From NCBI GenBank assembly GCA_016709025.1, contig JADJEQ010000005.1, positions 248,001-312,000 of the forward strand: a stretch of 64,000 nt of DNA, in the 5' to 3' direction. Positions 36,539 through 45,279 of this stretch are shown here, piece by piece; position 1 is the first letter of the stretch, and each line of letters opens with the position of its first letter. The notes beneath the pieces are model-generated. The model ran no database searches. It was not told the origin of the DNA and was given only the letters and a program-made list of their open reading frames with translations. This stretch comes from Bacteroidales bacterium. Lineage in GTDB: Bacteria; Bacteroidota; Bacteroidia; Bacteroidales; Lentimicrobiaceae. The position numbers and the translations under genes are program-made.

Positions 36539-37241
36539 TTACTCAGCAGCCGGTTTGTCGGTTGCAGGTTCTTCGGTTGCAGGTTCTTCAACTGCAGGTA
36601 CTTCAGCAACTGGTTCTTCAACAGCAGGTACTTCAGCTACAGGCTCTTCAGCAACAGGGTGCTTCAACAACTGGTTCTTCAGCAACTGGTTCTTCAGCAA
36701 CGGTTTCCTCAACAACGGTTTCTTCAACCTCCTCAGCTTCAGCTTTTGGACCTTCGGCAGCAGCTCTGGCGGCATCAACTTCTTTCTGACGTTTCTTTGC
36801 AATTTCAGCAGCGCGGGCTTCGTTAATCTTCACTTCTTCTTCAAGACGTTTTTTACTGGCCTCTTTTTCAGTGAGTTGTTCTGACTTAACAGCGCTTGTA
36901 ATTTTCGATTCCTTAGCAGCTTTCCAATCGTTTAAACGTTCTTCGGCTACTTCTTTTGAGAAAGCTCCTTTTGCTACACCTTTCATCAGGTGGTTGAAGT
37001 AGAGGATTCCCTTGTCAGAAAGTATGGTCTTAACGGTTGGTGTAGGATCAGCTCCTTTAACATACCAATCGTAAGCTTTGTCAAAATCCAGCTCAATAAT
37101 GGCGGGTTTTGCAACAGGGTTATACGTGCCAATCTTTTCGATGAATCTTCCATCCCGGGGTGCACGACCGTCCGCAATTACAATGTGATAAAAAGGTCTT
37201 CCCTTTTTACCAAAACGTTGTAATCTCATTTTTGTTGGCAT
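36539..37241 (-). CDS. rpsP: 30S ribosomal protein S16 with long C-terminal extension and apparent frameshift
   Basis: Residues 1-80 are a complete S16 core (MRLQRFGKKGRPFYHIVIADGR...RFIEKIGTYNP). A charged coiled segment follows, then a Glu/Pro/Val-rich extension. As written, the frame stops at 36648 after EEPVVEAPCC. At a run of three Gs at 36657-36659 (CCC on the coding strand), removing one base restores a frame that continues the same repeat (VAEEPVAEVPAVEE) to a stop at 36539. The extension is therefore either interrupted by one inserted base or misread in sequencing. The S16 core is unaffected. It is the first gene of an rpsP-rimM operon. Confidence 0.9.
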
Positions 37242-37329
37242 AAAATCAATTTTAAGTAGTTGAAAAATAATTTTTTAACAGGGGTGCAAAGAAACGAATT
37301 TATTTTGAGATAAAAAAGCGGTTGGAGAG

Positions 37330-37850
37330 GAATTTTATTAGTTTCAGGGTTTCAGGGTTTCAGGGTTACAGGGTTAAAGAGTTCAAGGGTTTCAGAGTTC
37401 AAGAGTATATGGGTTCAAAGGTTCAGAGTTACAGGGTTTCAGAGTTTCAGGGTTTCAGAGTTTCAGAGTTACAGGGTTTCAGAGTTACAGGGTTTCAGAG
37501 TTACAGAGTTAAAGGATTACAGGGTTACAAGCTACCATAGTCCGGTGGTTGAGCGAAGTCGAAACCATCCGGATTTTAGGTTTCAGGGTTTCGGAATTAC
37601 AGGATTACAGGGTTAGGGACTGGGACAATGTGTTGGCTCCCCCGCCCCGGAGAGGGGGGGGGGTCAGGGAAGTTCAGAGTTGGGTTCAAGTTTCAGAATT
37701 ACAGTTACGGTTGAGCGGGGCGGCTCCCCCTCGCCCCTTGGAGAGGGGGTTGGGGGGTGAGGTCTCGGGGTTTCAGGGTTTCGGAATTACAAGGTATCAG
37801 AATTCCAAGGTTTCAGGTTTCAGGATTTCAGGATTACCCTATTTCGAAAT
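37330..37850. repeat. CTCTGAAA-family word array and G-rich repeat upstream of rpsP
   Basis: Read on the plus strand, 37335-37540 is made of about twenty degenerate GGGTTTCAG / AGAGTTACAG units; more follow at 37576-37620 and 37765-37830. Between them are a GGTTGAGCGAAGTCGAAACC block, a run of 10 Gs near 37657 and a GGAGAGGGGGTTGGGGGG tail like those at 26.9 and 27.2 kb. Open frames across it encode only the repeat. Confidence 0.85.
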
Positions 37851-37859
37851 TCGGTAAGT

Positions 37860-37970
37860 AAAGAAGGCGGGGGCGCCCGCCGCCACCCCCGGGGTTTTCC
37901 CGGGAGAAAGGCGTTTAAAAATACCCGGAGGAAGAGAGGCGGGGCGCGCCTCCTGCGGTTCCCATTGTTT
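37860..37970. repeat. GC-rich low-complexity segment
   Basis: A strongly G/C-rich stretch with several overlapping inverted repeats (GGCGCCCGCC, CCCGGG, GGCGCGCC) beside the YqaE-like gene. No gene is seen. It may be a strong structure or an assembly artefact. Confidence 0.5.
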
Positions 37971-37993
37971 GACATGCCAAATGGAAAAATATC

Positions 37994-38146
37994 TTATCTC
38001 CTGTTCACAATGATCAATGCGGCGATTACCCCGGGAATCCAGCCGGCCAGCGTTAAAAGAAAAACAATTAGCACTGAGCCGCAACCTTTGTCGATGACGG
38101 CCAGCGGCGGGAAGATGATGCACAGGAGTACTCTTAAAATTGACAT
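37994..38146 (-). CDS. YqaE/Pmp3 family small membrane protein (50 aa)
   Basis: A 50-residue two-helix membrane protein with the full Pmp3/UPF0057 signature: MSILRVLLCIIFPPLAVIDK, then GCGSVLIVFLLTLAGWIPGVIAAL and a short basic tail NRR. Members of this family are small hydrophobic proteins linked to salt or cold stress and membrane potential in plants and yeast; in bacteria the role is uncertain. The ATG at 38146 begins directly at the conserved start of the family. Confidence 0.93.
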   Translation of the reverse strand: MSILRVLLCIIFPPLAVIDKGCGSVLIVFLLTLAGWIPGVIAALIIVNRR

Positions 38147-38280
38147 CTTTCAGTTATTTTGCAATAAGATTTTTTTGGAATTGTGTTATTAATAATACTT
38201 CGTTAAATATTTTTAAACATCTAATTATCAATGTGTTGACAAAATGCAATTTTGATTTGTAAAATATTAATTATCAATAC

Positions 38281-38332
38281 ATTGCGTCTTTGCGTCCTTG
38301 CGTGAGATTAAGAATTAACGGACTATTGATTC
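38281..38332. repeat. Dispersed repeat (GCGTCTTTGCGTCCTTGCGT type), copy A
   Basis: The whole block of about 52 bases recurs with few changes at 40889-40938 in the same orientation; its second half also occurs at 15703-15728. Confidence 0.75.
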
Positions 38333-38339
38333 AATAAAA

Positions 38340-40301
38340 CTACAACAAATCCGTTTCAATTTCTTCTTCGGCCGGGATTGAATCAGTCGGCAACACCAGG
38401 TCCCTGGCCGGGCCTTTCAGCTCAACTTCAGGTTTCAGGTTATCAAATTCTTCCTGGGTGATCCATTCTTTCCTGAGCATTTTTCCCGAAACCAGGCTGT
38501 AATACGACTGCAGATATTCGCGCAATGCACCGTTTTCATCGAATGAATAACGGAACCATTTTGGCCTTGGGATTATGCTGGCAAGGTAAATACTTTCAGC
38601 CAGGGTAAGTTTCGAAACATCTTTTTTAAAGTAAAAGCGTGCAGCTTCATTCACCCCGTAAACCATCGGTCCGGTTTCAATAACGTTCAGATAAACCTCA
38701 AACATCCGGTCCTTGCTCACCAGGCGCTGCGATTCAATCAGCCAGGTGATGAGCATCTCTTCAACTTTCCGGGTTATATTCTTGTTCCGGGTCAGAAATA
38801 CATTTTTCACCAACTGCATGCTGATGGTGCTTCCACCCCTGGCGAACCGCCTTTCTTTAATATTGGTAATGATGCTGGAGCGGATGGCATCGGGAATAAA
38901 ACCATTGTGAAAGTAAAATGAACCATCTTCCGAAGTCATCACAGCATTCTTCAGATATTGCGGAATACGGTCAATGGTTCTGAAATCAGGGTTCTCAGGA
39001 CCCACCATAAACTGTCGGACAGGCTCGCCTTTTTCATAAGCCGTGTATAAAAAGGGCTCATTGATATAGGTAAAAGCGGTTTTCCCAAACCTTTCGATGC
39101 CAAACCCTTTCGAAGTGAGCGCTGAGGAAAAGAGTAAGGAATCCGGTCGCAGAAATGCATACTCAAAGTCGAGGTGGAAGGCAAGTTTTCCTTTTACTTT
39201 CAATCCCTCTAAGTTTGGGAACAGCCCTTCGGGCAGGGAAGAAAAGACATCCTGTGCACCAAATTCAGGTTCATGAATGCGAATGGTCAATGCTCTCTCA
39301 GGTAATATTTCATAACGCAGATAAGGATTAAATCCGATCCTGTTAAAAGAGATCAGACTCGCACTGTCAAGTTCAATATACGACTTGCCAAAATTCAGGC
39401 GGTAGGCGATTTCACTTCGCTCGAGTCTCACATCTTCAGGTGAAATACGCTGGTTGTTCAGCAATGAATTGTACACCACTGCCTGTCCGTCGATGTGAGC
39501 GGTCTCTTCACCGGAAGTGCTGAAATTGAGCCGGATACTGGCTGAGTCGAATGCCAGTATTGTTTTCCATCTTGCATGAATGTAAGGGATCTGTACTTTC
39601 AGACTGTCGGTTTTTTTGATGGATAAAGCGACTTTCTGCATCCGGGGATTGAGGATACCGGCAACCTGCCAGTGCATCGCCAGGCTATCGTCGGTCACAT
39701 CTACAAGTGTTTTAAAGTAATTGTCACGGATTTTAAGTTCCGGAAAACTAAACGAGAAACGGTGGTTGTTGATCACAGCCTTAACTGTAAAATCTTCAAT
39801 CTTAACGGAGGATGGTGTATATCCGAAAAATGCATTAAAAAGACTGGTGACCCTTCCGGCATAATTCACGGTTGAGTCACGCTCAGCCGGTTTCCTGAGT
39901 GTATCCGCACTTTTTTGTTCAAGAAGAAACAGGTAATTGCTTCGGTCACCATTTCTCCTGAGATTGATGAAGGGATGAATAATTTCTGCATTGTCGAAAC
40001 GAATCCTTAGCCTGAGAAGCTCCAAAGGCTTGATTCTGATACTTATTTGATTGATAACCAGGAGTGTGTCACTATCCGGAGGAATAATTCCGAAATTGCT
40101 GATATTAATGGTGCTTACACCCTCGAAAGCTGCTTTCGAATAAGTGATTTCAGCTCCCAGTTTCCGGCTGATTTGTTTGATCTTTTTATCAATCGCATTG
40201 TTCAAAAGGATATTGCGGAAAGATATGAAAACAATCAGGAGGAGGACAATGATACCTGCTGTGATCAGGATGGCCTTGAGGAAGGGGTTTTTCATTTTCA
40301 C
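38340..40301 (-). CDS. GT51 peptidoglycan glycosyltransferase with AsmA-like N-terminal region
   Basis: A 653-residue protein. Residues about 11-30 are a membrane helix, and 30-400 form a long beta-rich periplasmic region resembling AsmA-like proteins (LGAEITYSKAAFEGVSTINISNFGIIPPDSD, RFDNAEIIHPFINLRRNGD). The C-terminal domain is a glycosyltransferase family 51 lipid II polymerase: catalytic Glu in TSEDGSFYFHNGF (about 454), RGGSTISMQLVKNVFL, KVEEMLITWLIE and YLNVIETGPMVYGVNEAARFYF. No transpeptidase domain is present, so it polymerises glycan strands only. The fusion to an AsmA-like region differs from classical 240-residue MtgA. Confidence 0.88.
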   Translation of the reverse strand: MKMKNPFLKAILITAGIIVLLLIVFISFRNILLNNAIDKKIKQISRKLGAEITYSKAAFEGVSTINISNFGIIPPDSDTLLVINQISIRIKPLELLRLRIRFDNAEIIHPFINLRRNGDRSNYLFLLEQKSADTLRKPAERDSTVNYAGRVTSLFNAFFGYTPSSVKIEDFTVKAVINNHRFSFSFPELKIRDNYFKTLVDVTDDSLAMHWQVAGILNPRMQKVALSIKKTDSLKVQIPYIHARWKTILAFDSASIRLNFSTSGEETAHIDGQAVVYNSLLNNQRISPEDVRLERSEIAYRLNFGKSYIELDSASLISFNRIGFNPYLRYEILPERALTIRIHEPEFGAQDVFSSLPEGLFPNLEGLKVKGKLAFHLDFEYAFLRPDSLLFSSALTSKGFGIERFGKTAFTYINEPFLYTAYEKGEPVRQFMVGPENPDFRTIDRIPQYLKNAVMTSEDGSFYFHNGFIPDAIRSSIITNIKERRFARGGSTISMQLVKNVFLTRNKNITRKVEEMLITWLIESQRLVSKDRMFEVYLNVIETGPMVYGVNEAARFYFKKDVSKLTLAESIYLASIIPRPKWFRYSFDENGALREYLQSYYSLVSGKMLRKEWITQEEFDNLKPEVELKGPARDLVLPTDSIPAEEEIETDLL

Positions 40302-40339
40302 CGGGCAGATATCTTAATGGCAGGTCAGCTGATTTTCCG

Positions 40340-40347
40340 CAAAATTA
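40340..40347 (-). promoter_or_regulatory. -7 promoter box for GT51 gene
   Basis: TAATTTTG matches TAnnTTTG, ending 38 bases before the ATG at 40301. Confidence 0.45.
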
Positions 40348-41122
40348 AGGTATTTTACGGTTTGGAAGTCAACTATCCCAGGTGATGTCCTTTAGGGCGG
40401 ATGTAGCAGTATATTTCAAACCAGAGGCAAAATCCTGAAAAATTTATAGAAAGGATTCTTCGCTAATGCTACCATTGACAAAATTGGTGAAGTAGCTGAT
40501 TATCTGTTTATTACATTGTATGTTTGGTTAGAGGAAGTTTCATGAGTGATTTCTGGATATTTAAATAAATGTCACGCTGAGCCTGCCTGATTCCATCTTG
40601 CAGGCAGGCGTAGTCGAAGCGCATCGCACAATCTATCATTTGGCTACGCTTAGAATCCTAGAAGCCATTTCAAAATACTCCAGACAACACTCGCAAATTC
40701 ACAGGATTTTACCTTTATCTGTAAAGTTTAATGGGAACCCGCCCTAAATTATGGACCTGTTTAAAGATTCTAATGAAATTTTACCAGTCTGTTGAATTTC
40801 AATACTCCGCTAATATTATTTAAGCCACAGATTTGCAGAGTATTGGATGTAAGAATGGATAATTTTCAACACTCTAATAATCATCACTTTGCGTCTTTGT
40901 GTCCTTGCGTGATTCTTAAAATTACCGGACTATTGAAACTTGAAAAAGGTTCTCAAAACTTATTAACATCTCCTGTGTCAGCGCGATTTTAAAGTATTTT
41001 TACCCATTGTTATTTCTTTCCCTGACAAAAACCAGATAACATTTCAACCAACTGGTTTTGAGCAATTACAGGGTTGTTTTTTAGATTTTTTGATGGCCGG
41101 AATTTCCGGCAACGATTTTTTT
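40348..41122. other. Long intergenic region upstream of dnaE
   Basis: About 775 bases with no credible gene. It holds a GC-rich hairpin with 9-base arms (40581-40589 / 40601-40609, GCCTGCCTG/CAGGCAGGC) flanked by halves of the GAGC...GTCGAAGC repeat family, and copy B of the GCGTCTTTG repeat (40889-40938). No TAnnTTTG box was found directly before dnaE. Confidence 0.65.
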
Positions 41123-44100
41123 ATGAGCAGATTCACGCACTTACACGTACATTCCAAATATTCTATTCTCGACGGTGGAGCCGAAATCGGTCACATGTTT
41201 AAAAAGGCAGTCGATGACAAAATGCCCGCCATCGCCTTAACCGACCATGGCAACATGTTCGGGGTCTTTAAGTTTGTTGCCGAAGCTGAAAAGTATAACA
41301 TCATTGGCCAGCCTCCGGTTATCAAGCCGATAGTAGGATGCGAATTTTACATGGTTGAAGACCGTCACAAAAAGCAGTTTACCCGCGAACAGAAGGATCA
41401 GCGCTTTCACCAATTGTTGCTGGCAAAAAATACCACCGGATACAACAACATCGTCAAACTGGCTTCCCTGGGATATATGGAAGGCTTTTACAGCAAGTAT
41501 CCCCGCATTGACAAGGAATTGATTCTGCAATACCATGAAGGCCTGATTGCAACTACCTGCTGCCTGGCTGCTGAGGTGCCCAGGGCGATAATGAACAAGG
41601 GCGAGGCTGAGGCTGAGAAACTCTTCAAATGGTGGCTCGACCTTTTTGGAGAAGACTATTACGTTGAATTACAGCGCCATGGGATTGCCGATCAGGACAA
41701 GGTAAATGAAGTGCTGGTCCGTTTTGCACGGAAATACAATGTCAGGATCATCGCTACCAACGATACACATTATGTTGAGCAGGATTTTTACAACGCCCAT
41801 GACATTCTTTTATGTGTAAATACAGGGGAAAAACAGAGCACACCCTCCTCAAAGGATTACAACGACGAAGAATCATCGGTGAAAGGGAAGCGGTTCGCTT
41901 TTTACAACGATCAATTTTTCTTTAAGACTACGGCAGAGATGGAAGGTGTATTTTCTGACCTTCCGGAGGCCATCGACAACACCAATGAAATCGCCGCAAA
42001 GGTTGAATTGTTGAATCTCAGGAAGGACATCATGCTTCCTCACTTTGCCATCCCGGATGGTTTTACCGACCAGTTTGAATACCTGAGAGACATTACCTTT
42101 AAAGGAGCCAAACGACTTTACGGAGAACTGAACCCTGTGATAGAAGAACGCCTGGCTTTTGAGCTGGGGACTATCAAAAATATGGGATTTACAGGCTATT
42201 TCCTGATTGTGGCCGACTTTATCAGGGCCGGCCGTGACCTGGGCGTCTTAATTGGTCCGGGCAGGGGCTCGGCAGCCGGTTCCGTGGTAGCTTACTGCAT
42301 CGGGATTACCAAAATCGACCCGCTGAAATATGGTCTGCTGTTCGAACGCTTTCTCAATCCTGACCGGAAGAGCATGCCGGATATCGATACCGACTTCGAC
42401 GATGAAGGCCGTCAGAAAGTCATCGATTATGTTGTAGCAAAATATGGCCGCAATCAGGTGGCACAGATTGTTACCTATGGCACCATGGCAGCCAAGAGTT
42501 CAATCAAGGATGTTGCCCGGGTGCTCGATCTTCCGTTGAACGAAGCGAATATGCTCGCCAAACTGGTGCCCGATAAGCCCGGCATAGAGCTTAAACGGGT
42601 GATGCTTGCCCCGATTGACGGGGATAAGGGACTGAAGGAAAAAGATCAGTTGACCTCTGAAGACATTGAAGATGTTAAAAAGCTGCGTGAGATAGCCAAA
42701 GGAAAAGACCTGCAGGCGGAAGTTCTGAAGGAAGCGATCGCGCTGGAAGGCTCGGTGCGCAGTACTGGTATTCACGCAGCCGGCATCATCATCGCGCCAT
42801 CCGACCTCACCGGTATCATCCCGGTACTGACTTCAAAAGAATCGGAATTGCTGATCACCCAGTTCGAAGGTAAGGAGATCGAAAATGCAGGGGTCATCAA
42901 GATGGACTTCCTTGGTTTGAAAACCCTGTCGATCATTCGCGATGCCCTGTTCCTGATTGAAGAAAACCATGGGGTTACAATTGACATCGACGAGGTTCCG
43001 CTCGACGACCAGAAGACATTAGACCTTTACCAACGCGGCGAAACCAACGCTACGTTTCAGTTTGAGTCGGCCAATATGCAGAAGTACCTGCGCGAACTGA
43101 AACCCGACAAGTTTGAAGACCTGATTGCCATGAATGCCCTCTACCGGCCGGGCCCCATGGAGTATATCCCGAACTTCATTGCCCGTAAGTTTGGCCGGGA
43201 ACCTGTTACCTACGATGTTCCCGAAATGAAGGAATACCTGGAGGAAACCTATGGGATTACCGTATACCAGGAACAGGTGATGCTGCTTTCGCAGAAACTG
43301 GCCAATTTCACCAAGGGCGATGCCGATACCCTGCGTAAGGCGATGGGTAAGAAGGATATTAAAACCCTGAATGAAAAGAAGAGCAAGTTTATGGATGGGT
43401 GCAAGGCCAATAACCTCGACCTGAAAGTTTGCGAAAAAATATGGGTTGACTGGGAAGCCTTTGCCCAGTACGCCTTCAATAAATCGCATTCCACCTGTTA
43501 TGCCTTTGTTGCTTTTCAGACTGCCTGGCTCAAGGCCAATTATCCGCCGGAGTACATGGCTTCTGTGCTCACGCACAACCTGAGCGACATCAAGAAAATT
43601 ACCTTTTTTATTGATGAAACCCAGCGAATGGGCATTCATGTGCTCAGTCCCGATGTGAATGAATCAGCGTACAATTTCGCGGTAAACAAAAATGGAGAAA
43701 TCCGTTTCGGAATGGGTGCTGTGAAAGGTGTTGGTGAAAATGCCGTGAATGCCCTGATTGAAGAACGAAAAGCCAACGGACCTTTCCTGAATATTTTCGA
43801 CCTTGCACGCAGGGTGAACCTCCGGACAGTGAACCGCCGGAGCCTTGAAGCGCTGGCCATGGCGGGAGCTTTTGATACATTCGAAGGAACCCACCGTGCC
43901 CAATACTTCCAAAAGGAAAATGGAGACGGACAGACATTTCTCGAAAAAGTTCTGAAGCATGCCGGAGATTACCAGGCCCAAAAATCAGGTTTGCAGGTCA
44001 GCCTTTTCGGCGGATCGTCCGAAGCTGAGATGCCGGAAATAAAAATGCCGGTTTGTGAACCCTGGAGCAACCTCGAACAACTGAAATTTGAAAAGGAAGT

Positions 44101-44713
44101 AACCGGCTTCTACATGTCGGGTCATCCGCTCGACGATTACAAGTATGAAATTGATGCATTTTGTCAACATAAGGTAAATGACATCCGTGAAGAGAATATC
44201 CGGAATTTTTTGGGTCAAAAGCTTGTTCTGGCCGGAATTCTGTCGGCCGTGAATCACCGGCTTTCGAAACAGAACAAGTATTTTGGAACATTCACTCTTG
44301 AAGATTGGAACGATTCGGTTCAGCTGAATATGTTTTCGGAAGATTACCTGAAAAACAAACACCTGCTGGAAGAAGGAATTGCCCTGATTATAACGGGAAC
44401 CGTTCAGAAACGTTTCCGTGACTCGGATCAGATCGAGTTTAAGATCAGCAACATGAGCATGCTGTCTGAGTCGCTCGAGAAAATGACAAAGAAGATTACA
44501 CTTGCCCTGAATGCATATAGTGTCAATCATGCCCTGATTGAGCAGATTAAACTGGCAGCCACCGGTAACAAAGGGGAATGCAGTTTTGCTATCAACGTGT
44601 ACGATGATGTTTCGAAACTCAATGTAAAGATGCCATCGCGGATTAAAACCAGTCCAAGGGCTTTTATCGAGAAAATCAGGCAGTTACCTGAGATTACCAT
44701 TAGCCTGTCATGA
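41123..44713 (+). CDS. dnaE: DNA polymerase III alpha subunit
   Basis: The replicative polymerase subunit. From the ATG at 41123 it is 1196 residues: N-terminal PHP domain (FTHLHVHSKYSILDGG, IALTDHGNMFGVF), polymerase palm with GPGRGSAAGSVVAYCIGIT and the catalytic aspartates in PDIDTDFDDEGR (about residue 420), thumb and fingers (STGIHAAGIIIAPSDL, YRPGPMEYIPNFI, YQEQVMLLSQKLA, FNKSHSTCYAFVAFQTAW), a tandem HhH region (FGMGAVKGVGENAV) and a C-terminal OB fold (LVLAGILSAVNHR). In-frame starts upstream (41090, 41093) would add 10-11 residues absent from typical homologues. Confidence 0.97.
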   Translation: MSRFTHLHVHSKYSILDGGAEIGHMFKKAVDDKMPAIALTDHGNMFGVFKFVAEAEKYNIIGQPPVIKPIVGCEFYMVEDRHKKQFTREQKDQRFHQLLLAKNTTGYNNIVKLASLGYMEGFYSKYPRIDKELILQYHEGLIATTCCLAAEVPRAIMNKGEAEAEKLFKWWLDLFGEDYYVELQRHGIADQDKVNEVLVRFARKYNVRIIATNDTHYVEQDFYNAHDILLCVNTGEKQSTPSSKDYNDEESSVKGKRFAFYNDQFFFKTTAEMEGVFSDLPEAIDNTNEIAAKVELLNLRKDIMLPHFAIPDGFTDQFEYLRDITFKGAKRLYGELNPVIEERLAFELGTIKNMGFTGYFLIVADFIRAGRDLGVLIGPGRGSAAGSVVAYCIGITKIDPLKYGLLFERFLNPDRKSMPDIDTDFDDEGRQKVIDYVVAKYGRNQVAQIVTYGTMAAKSSIKDVARVLDLPLNEANMLAKLVPDKPGIELKRVMLAPIDGDKGLKEKDQLTSEDIEDVKKLREIAKGKDLQAEVLKEAIALEGSVRSTGIHAAGIIIAPSDLTGIIPVLTSKESELLITQFEGKEIENAGVIKMDFLGLKTLSIIRDALFLIEENHGVTIDIDEVPLDDQKTLDLYQRGETNATFQFESANMQKYLRELKPDKFEDLIAMNALYRPGPMEYIPNFIARKFGREPVTYDVPEMKEYLEETYGITVYQEQVMLLSQKLANFTKGDADTLRKAMGKKDIKTLNEKKSKFMDGCKANNLDLKVCEKIWVDWEAFAQYAFNKSHSTCYAFVAFQTAWLKANYPPEYMASVLTHNLSDIKKITFFIDETQRMGIHVLSPDVNESAYNFAVNKNGEIRFGMGAVKGVGENAVNALIEERKANGPFLNIFDLARRVNLRTVNRRSLEALAMAGAFDTFEGTHRAQYFQKENGDGQTFLEKVLKHAGDYQAQKSGLQVSLFGGSSEAEMPEIKMPVCEPWSNLEQLKFEKEVTGFYMSGHPLDDYKYEIDAFCQHKVNDIREENIRNFLGQKLVLAGILSAVNHRLSKQNKYFGTFTLEDWNDSVQLNMFSEDYLKNKHLLEEGIALIITGTVQKRFRDSDQIEFKISNMSMLSESLEKMTKKITLALNAYSVNHALIEQIKLAATGNKGECSFAINVYDDVSKLNVKMPSRIKTSPRAFIEKIRQLPEITISLS

Positions 44714-44747
44714 TAAAAAAGGTGCTTACAAAAGTATTTTTTATCAT
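44710..44747 (+). terminator. Candidate AT-rich terminator after dnaE
   Basis: A perfect 11-base inverted repeat, ATGATAAAAAA facing TTTTTTATCAT with a 16-base loop, overlaps the dnaE stop codon; the right arm is T-rich and another T run follows. Confidence 0.45.
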
Positions 44748-44836
44748 ATGCTGTTTTTTCGATTAAAATTTTATAAACTTTGGCAGAAAATCAATAATAT
44801 TGACCATATAATCCGACTGGCAGCAATAAAATCTGT

Positions 44837-44844
44837 TACCTTTG
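44837..44844 (+). promoter_or_regulatory. -7 promoter box for trxA
   Basis: TACCTTTG matches TAnnTTTG, 40 bases before the ATG at 44885. Confidence 0.5.
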
Positions 44845-44884
44845 AAGCCTGTTCACTTAAAGTCAAACCCAAAATATAAATGTT

Positions 44885-45202
44885 ATGGCACTTGAATTAA
44901 CCGATGCTAATTTTGAAGAACTGGTTGTAAAATCCGATAAGCCTGCAATCGTTGATCTGTGGGCTGAGTGGTGTGGTCCATGTCGCATGGTAGGTCCACT
45001 GGTCGAAGAAATGAGTCATGAATACGAAGGCCGGGCTGTCATCGGGAAACTCGATGTGGACAGTAACCCCGGGATTTCCGCGAAATACGGAATCCGGAAT
45101 ATTCCAACCATTCTGTTTTTCAAGAATGGTGAAGTAGCTGACAAACAGGTAGGTGCAGTGCCCAAATCGGTACTGGTTGCCAAACTTGAAAAACTGCTGT
45201 AA
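44885..45202 (+). CDS. trxA: Thioredoxin
   Basis: A 105-residue canonical thioredoxin with the active site WCGPC (29-33) in VDLWAEWCGPCRMVGP, the cis-Pro loop NIPTILFF and the C-terminal helix. No signal peptide, so cytoplasmic; it reduces disulfides in target enzymes using electrons from thioredoxin reductase. It has its own promoter box and a downstream hairpin terminator, suggesting a single-gene transcript. Confidence 0.97.
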   Translation: MALELTDANFEELVVKSDKPAIVDLWAEWCGPCRMVGPLVEEMSHEYEGRAVIGKLDVDSNPGISAKYGIRNIPTILFFKNGEVADKQVGAVPKSVLVAKLEKLL

Positions 45203-45221
45203 TTCCAACCACAACGATCGG

Positions 45222-45252
45222 GGGATGCATGTGTGGGCATGTATCCCTTTTT
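45222..45252 (+). terminator. Intrinsic terminator after trxA
   Basis: A 10-bp stem (GGGATGCATG facing CATGTATCCC, one G-T wobble) with a 6-base loop is followed by TTTTTATTT, 20 bases after the trxA stop. Confidence 0.75.
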
Positions 45253-45279
45253 ATTTGAAATACACCTAATAACCAGGCA

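Noticed and set aside
36465..36884. Plus-strand frame rich in Ser, Thr, Gly (AGSSTAGTSATGSS)
   Set aside because: It is the antisense reading of the rpsP Glu/Pro/Val repeat extension.
37322..37857. Two open frames encoding FRVSGFQGYRV-type repeats
   Set aside because: They are translations of the GGGTTTCAG word array; the same array is non-coding elsewhere in the window and no start signal is present.
37839..38123. 94-codon minus-strand frame overlapping the YqaE-like gene
   Set aside because: It is out of frame with the clearly conserved 50-residue YqaE/Pmp3 protein and crosses the GC-rich repeat.
43019..43639. 206-codon minus-strand frame inside dnaE
   Set aside because: Antisense shadow of the polymerase gene.
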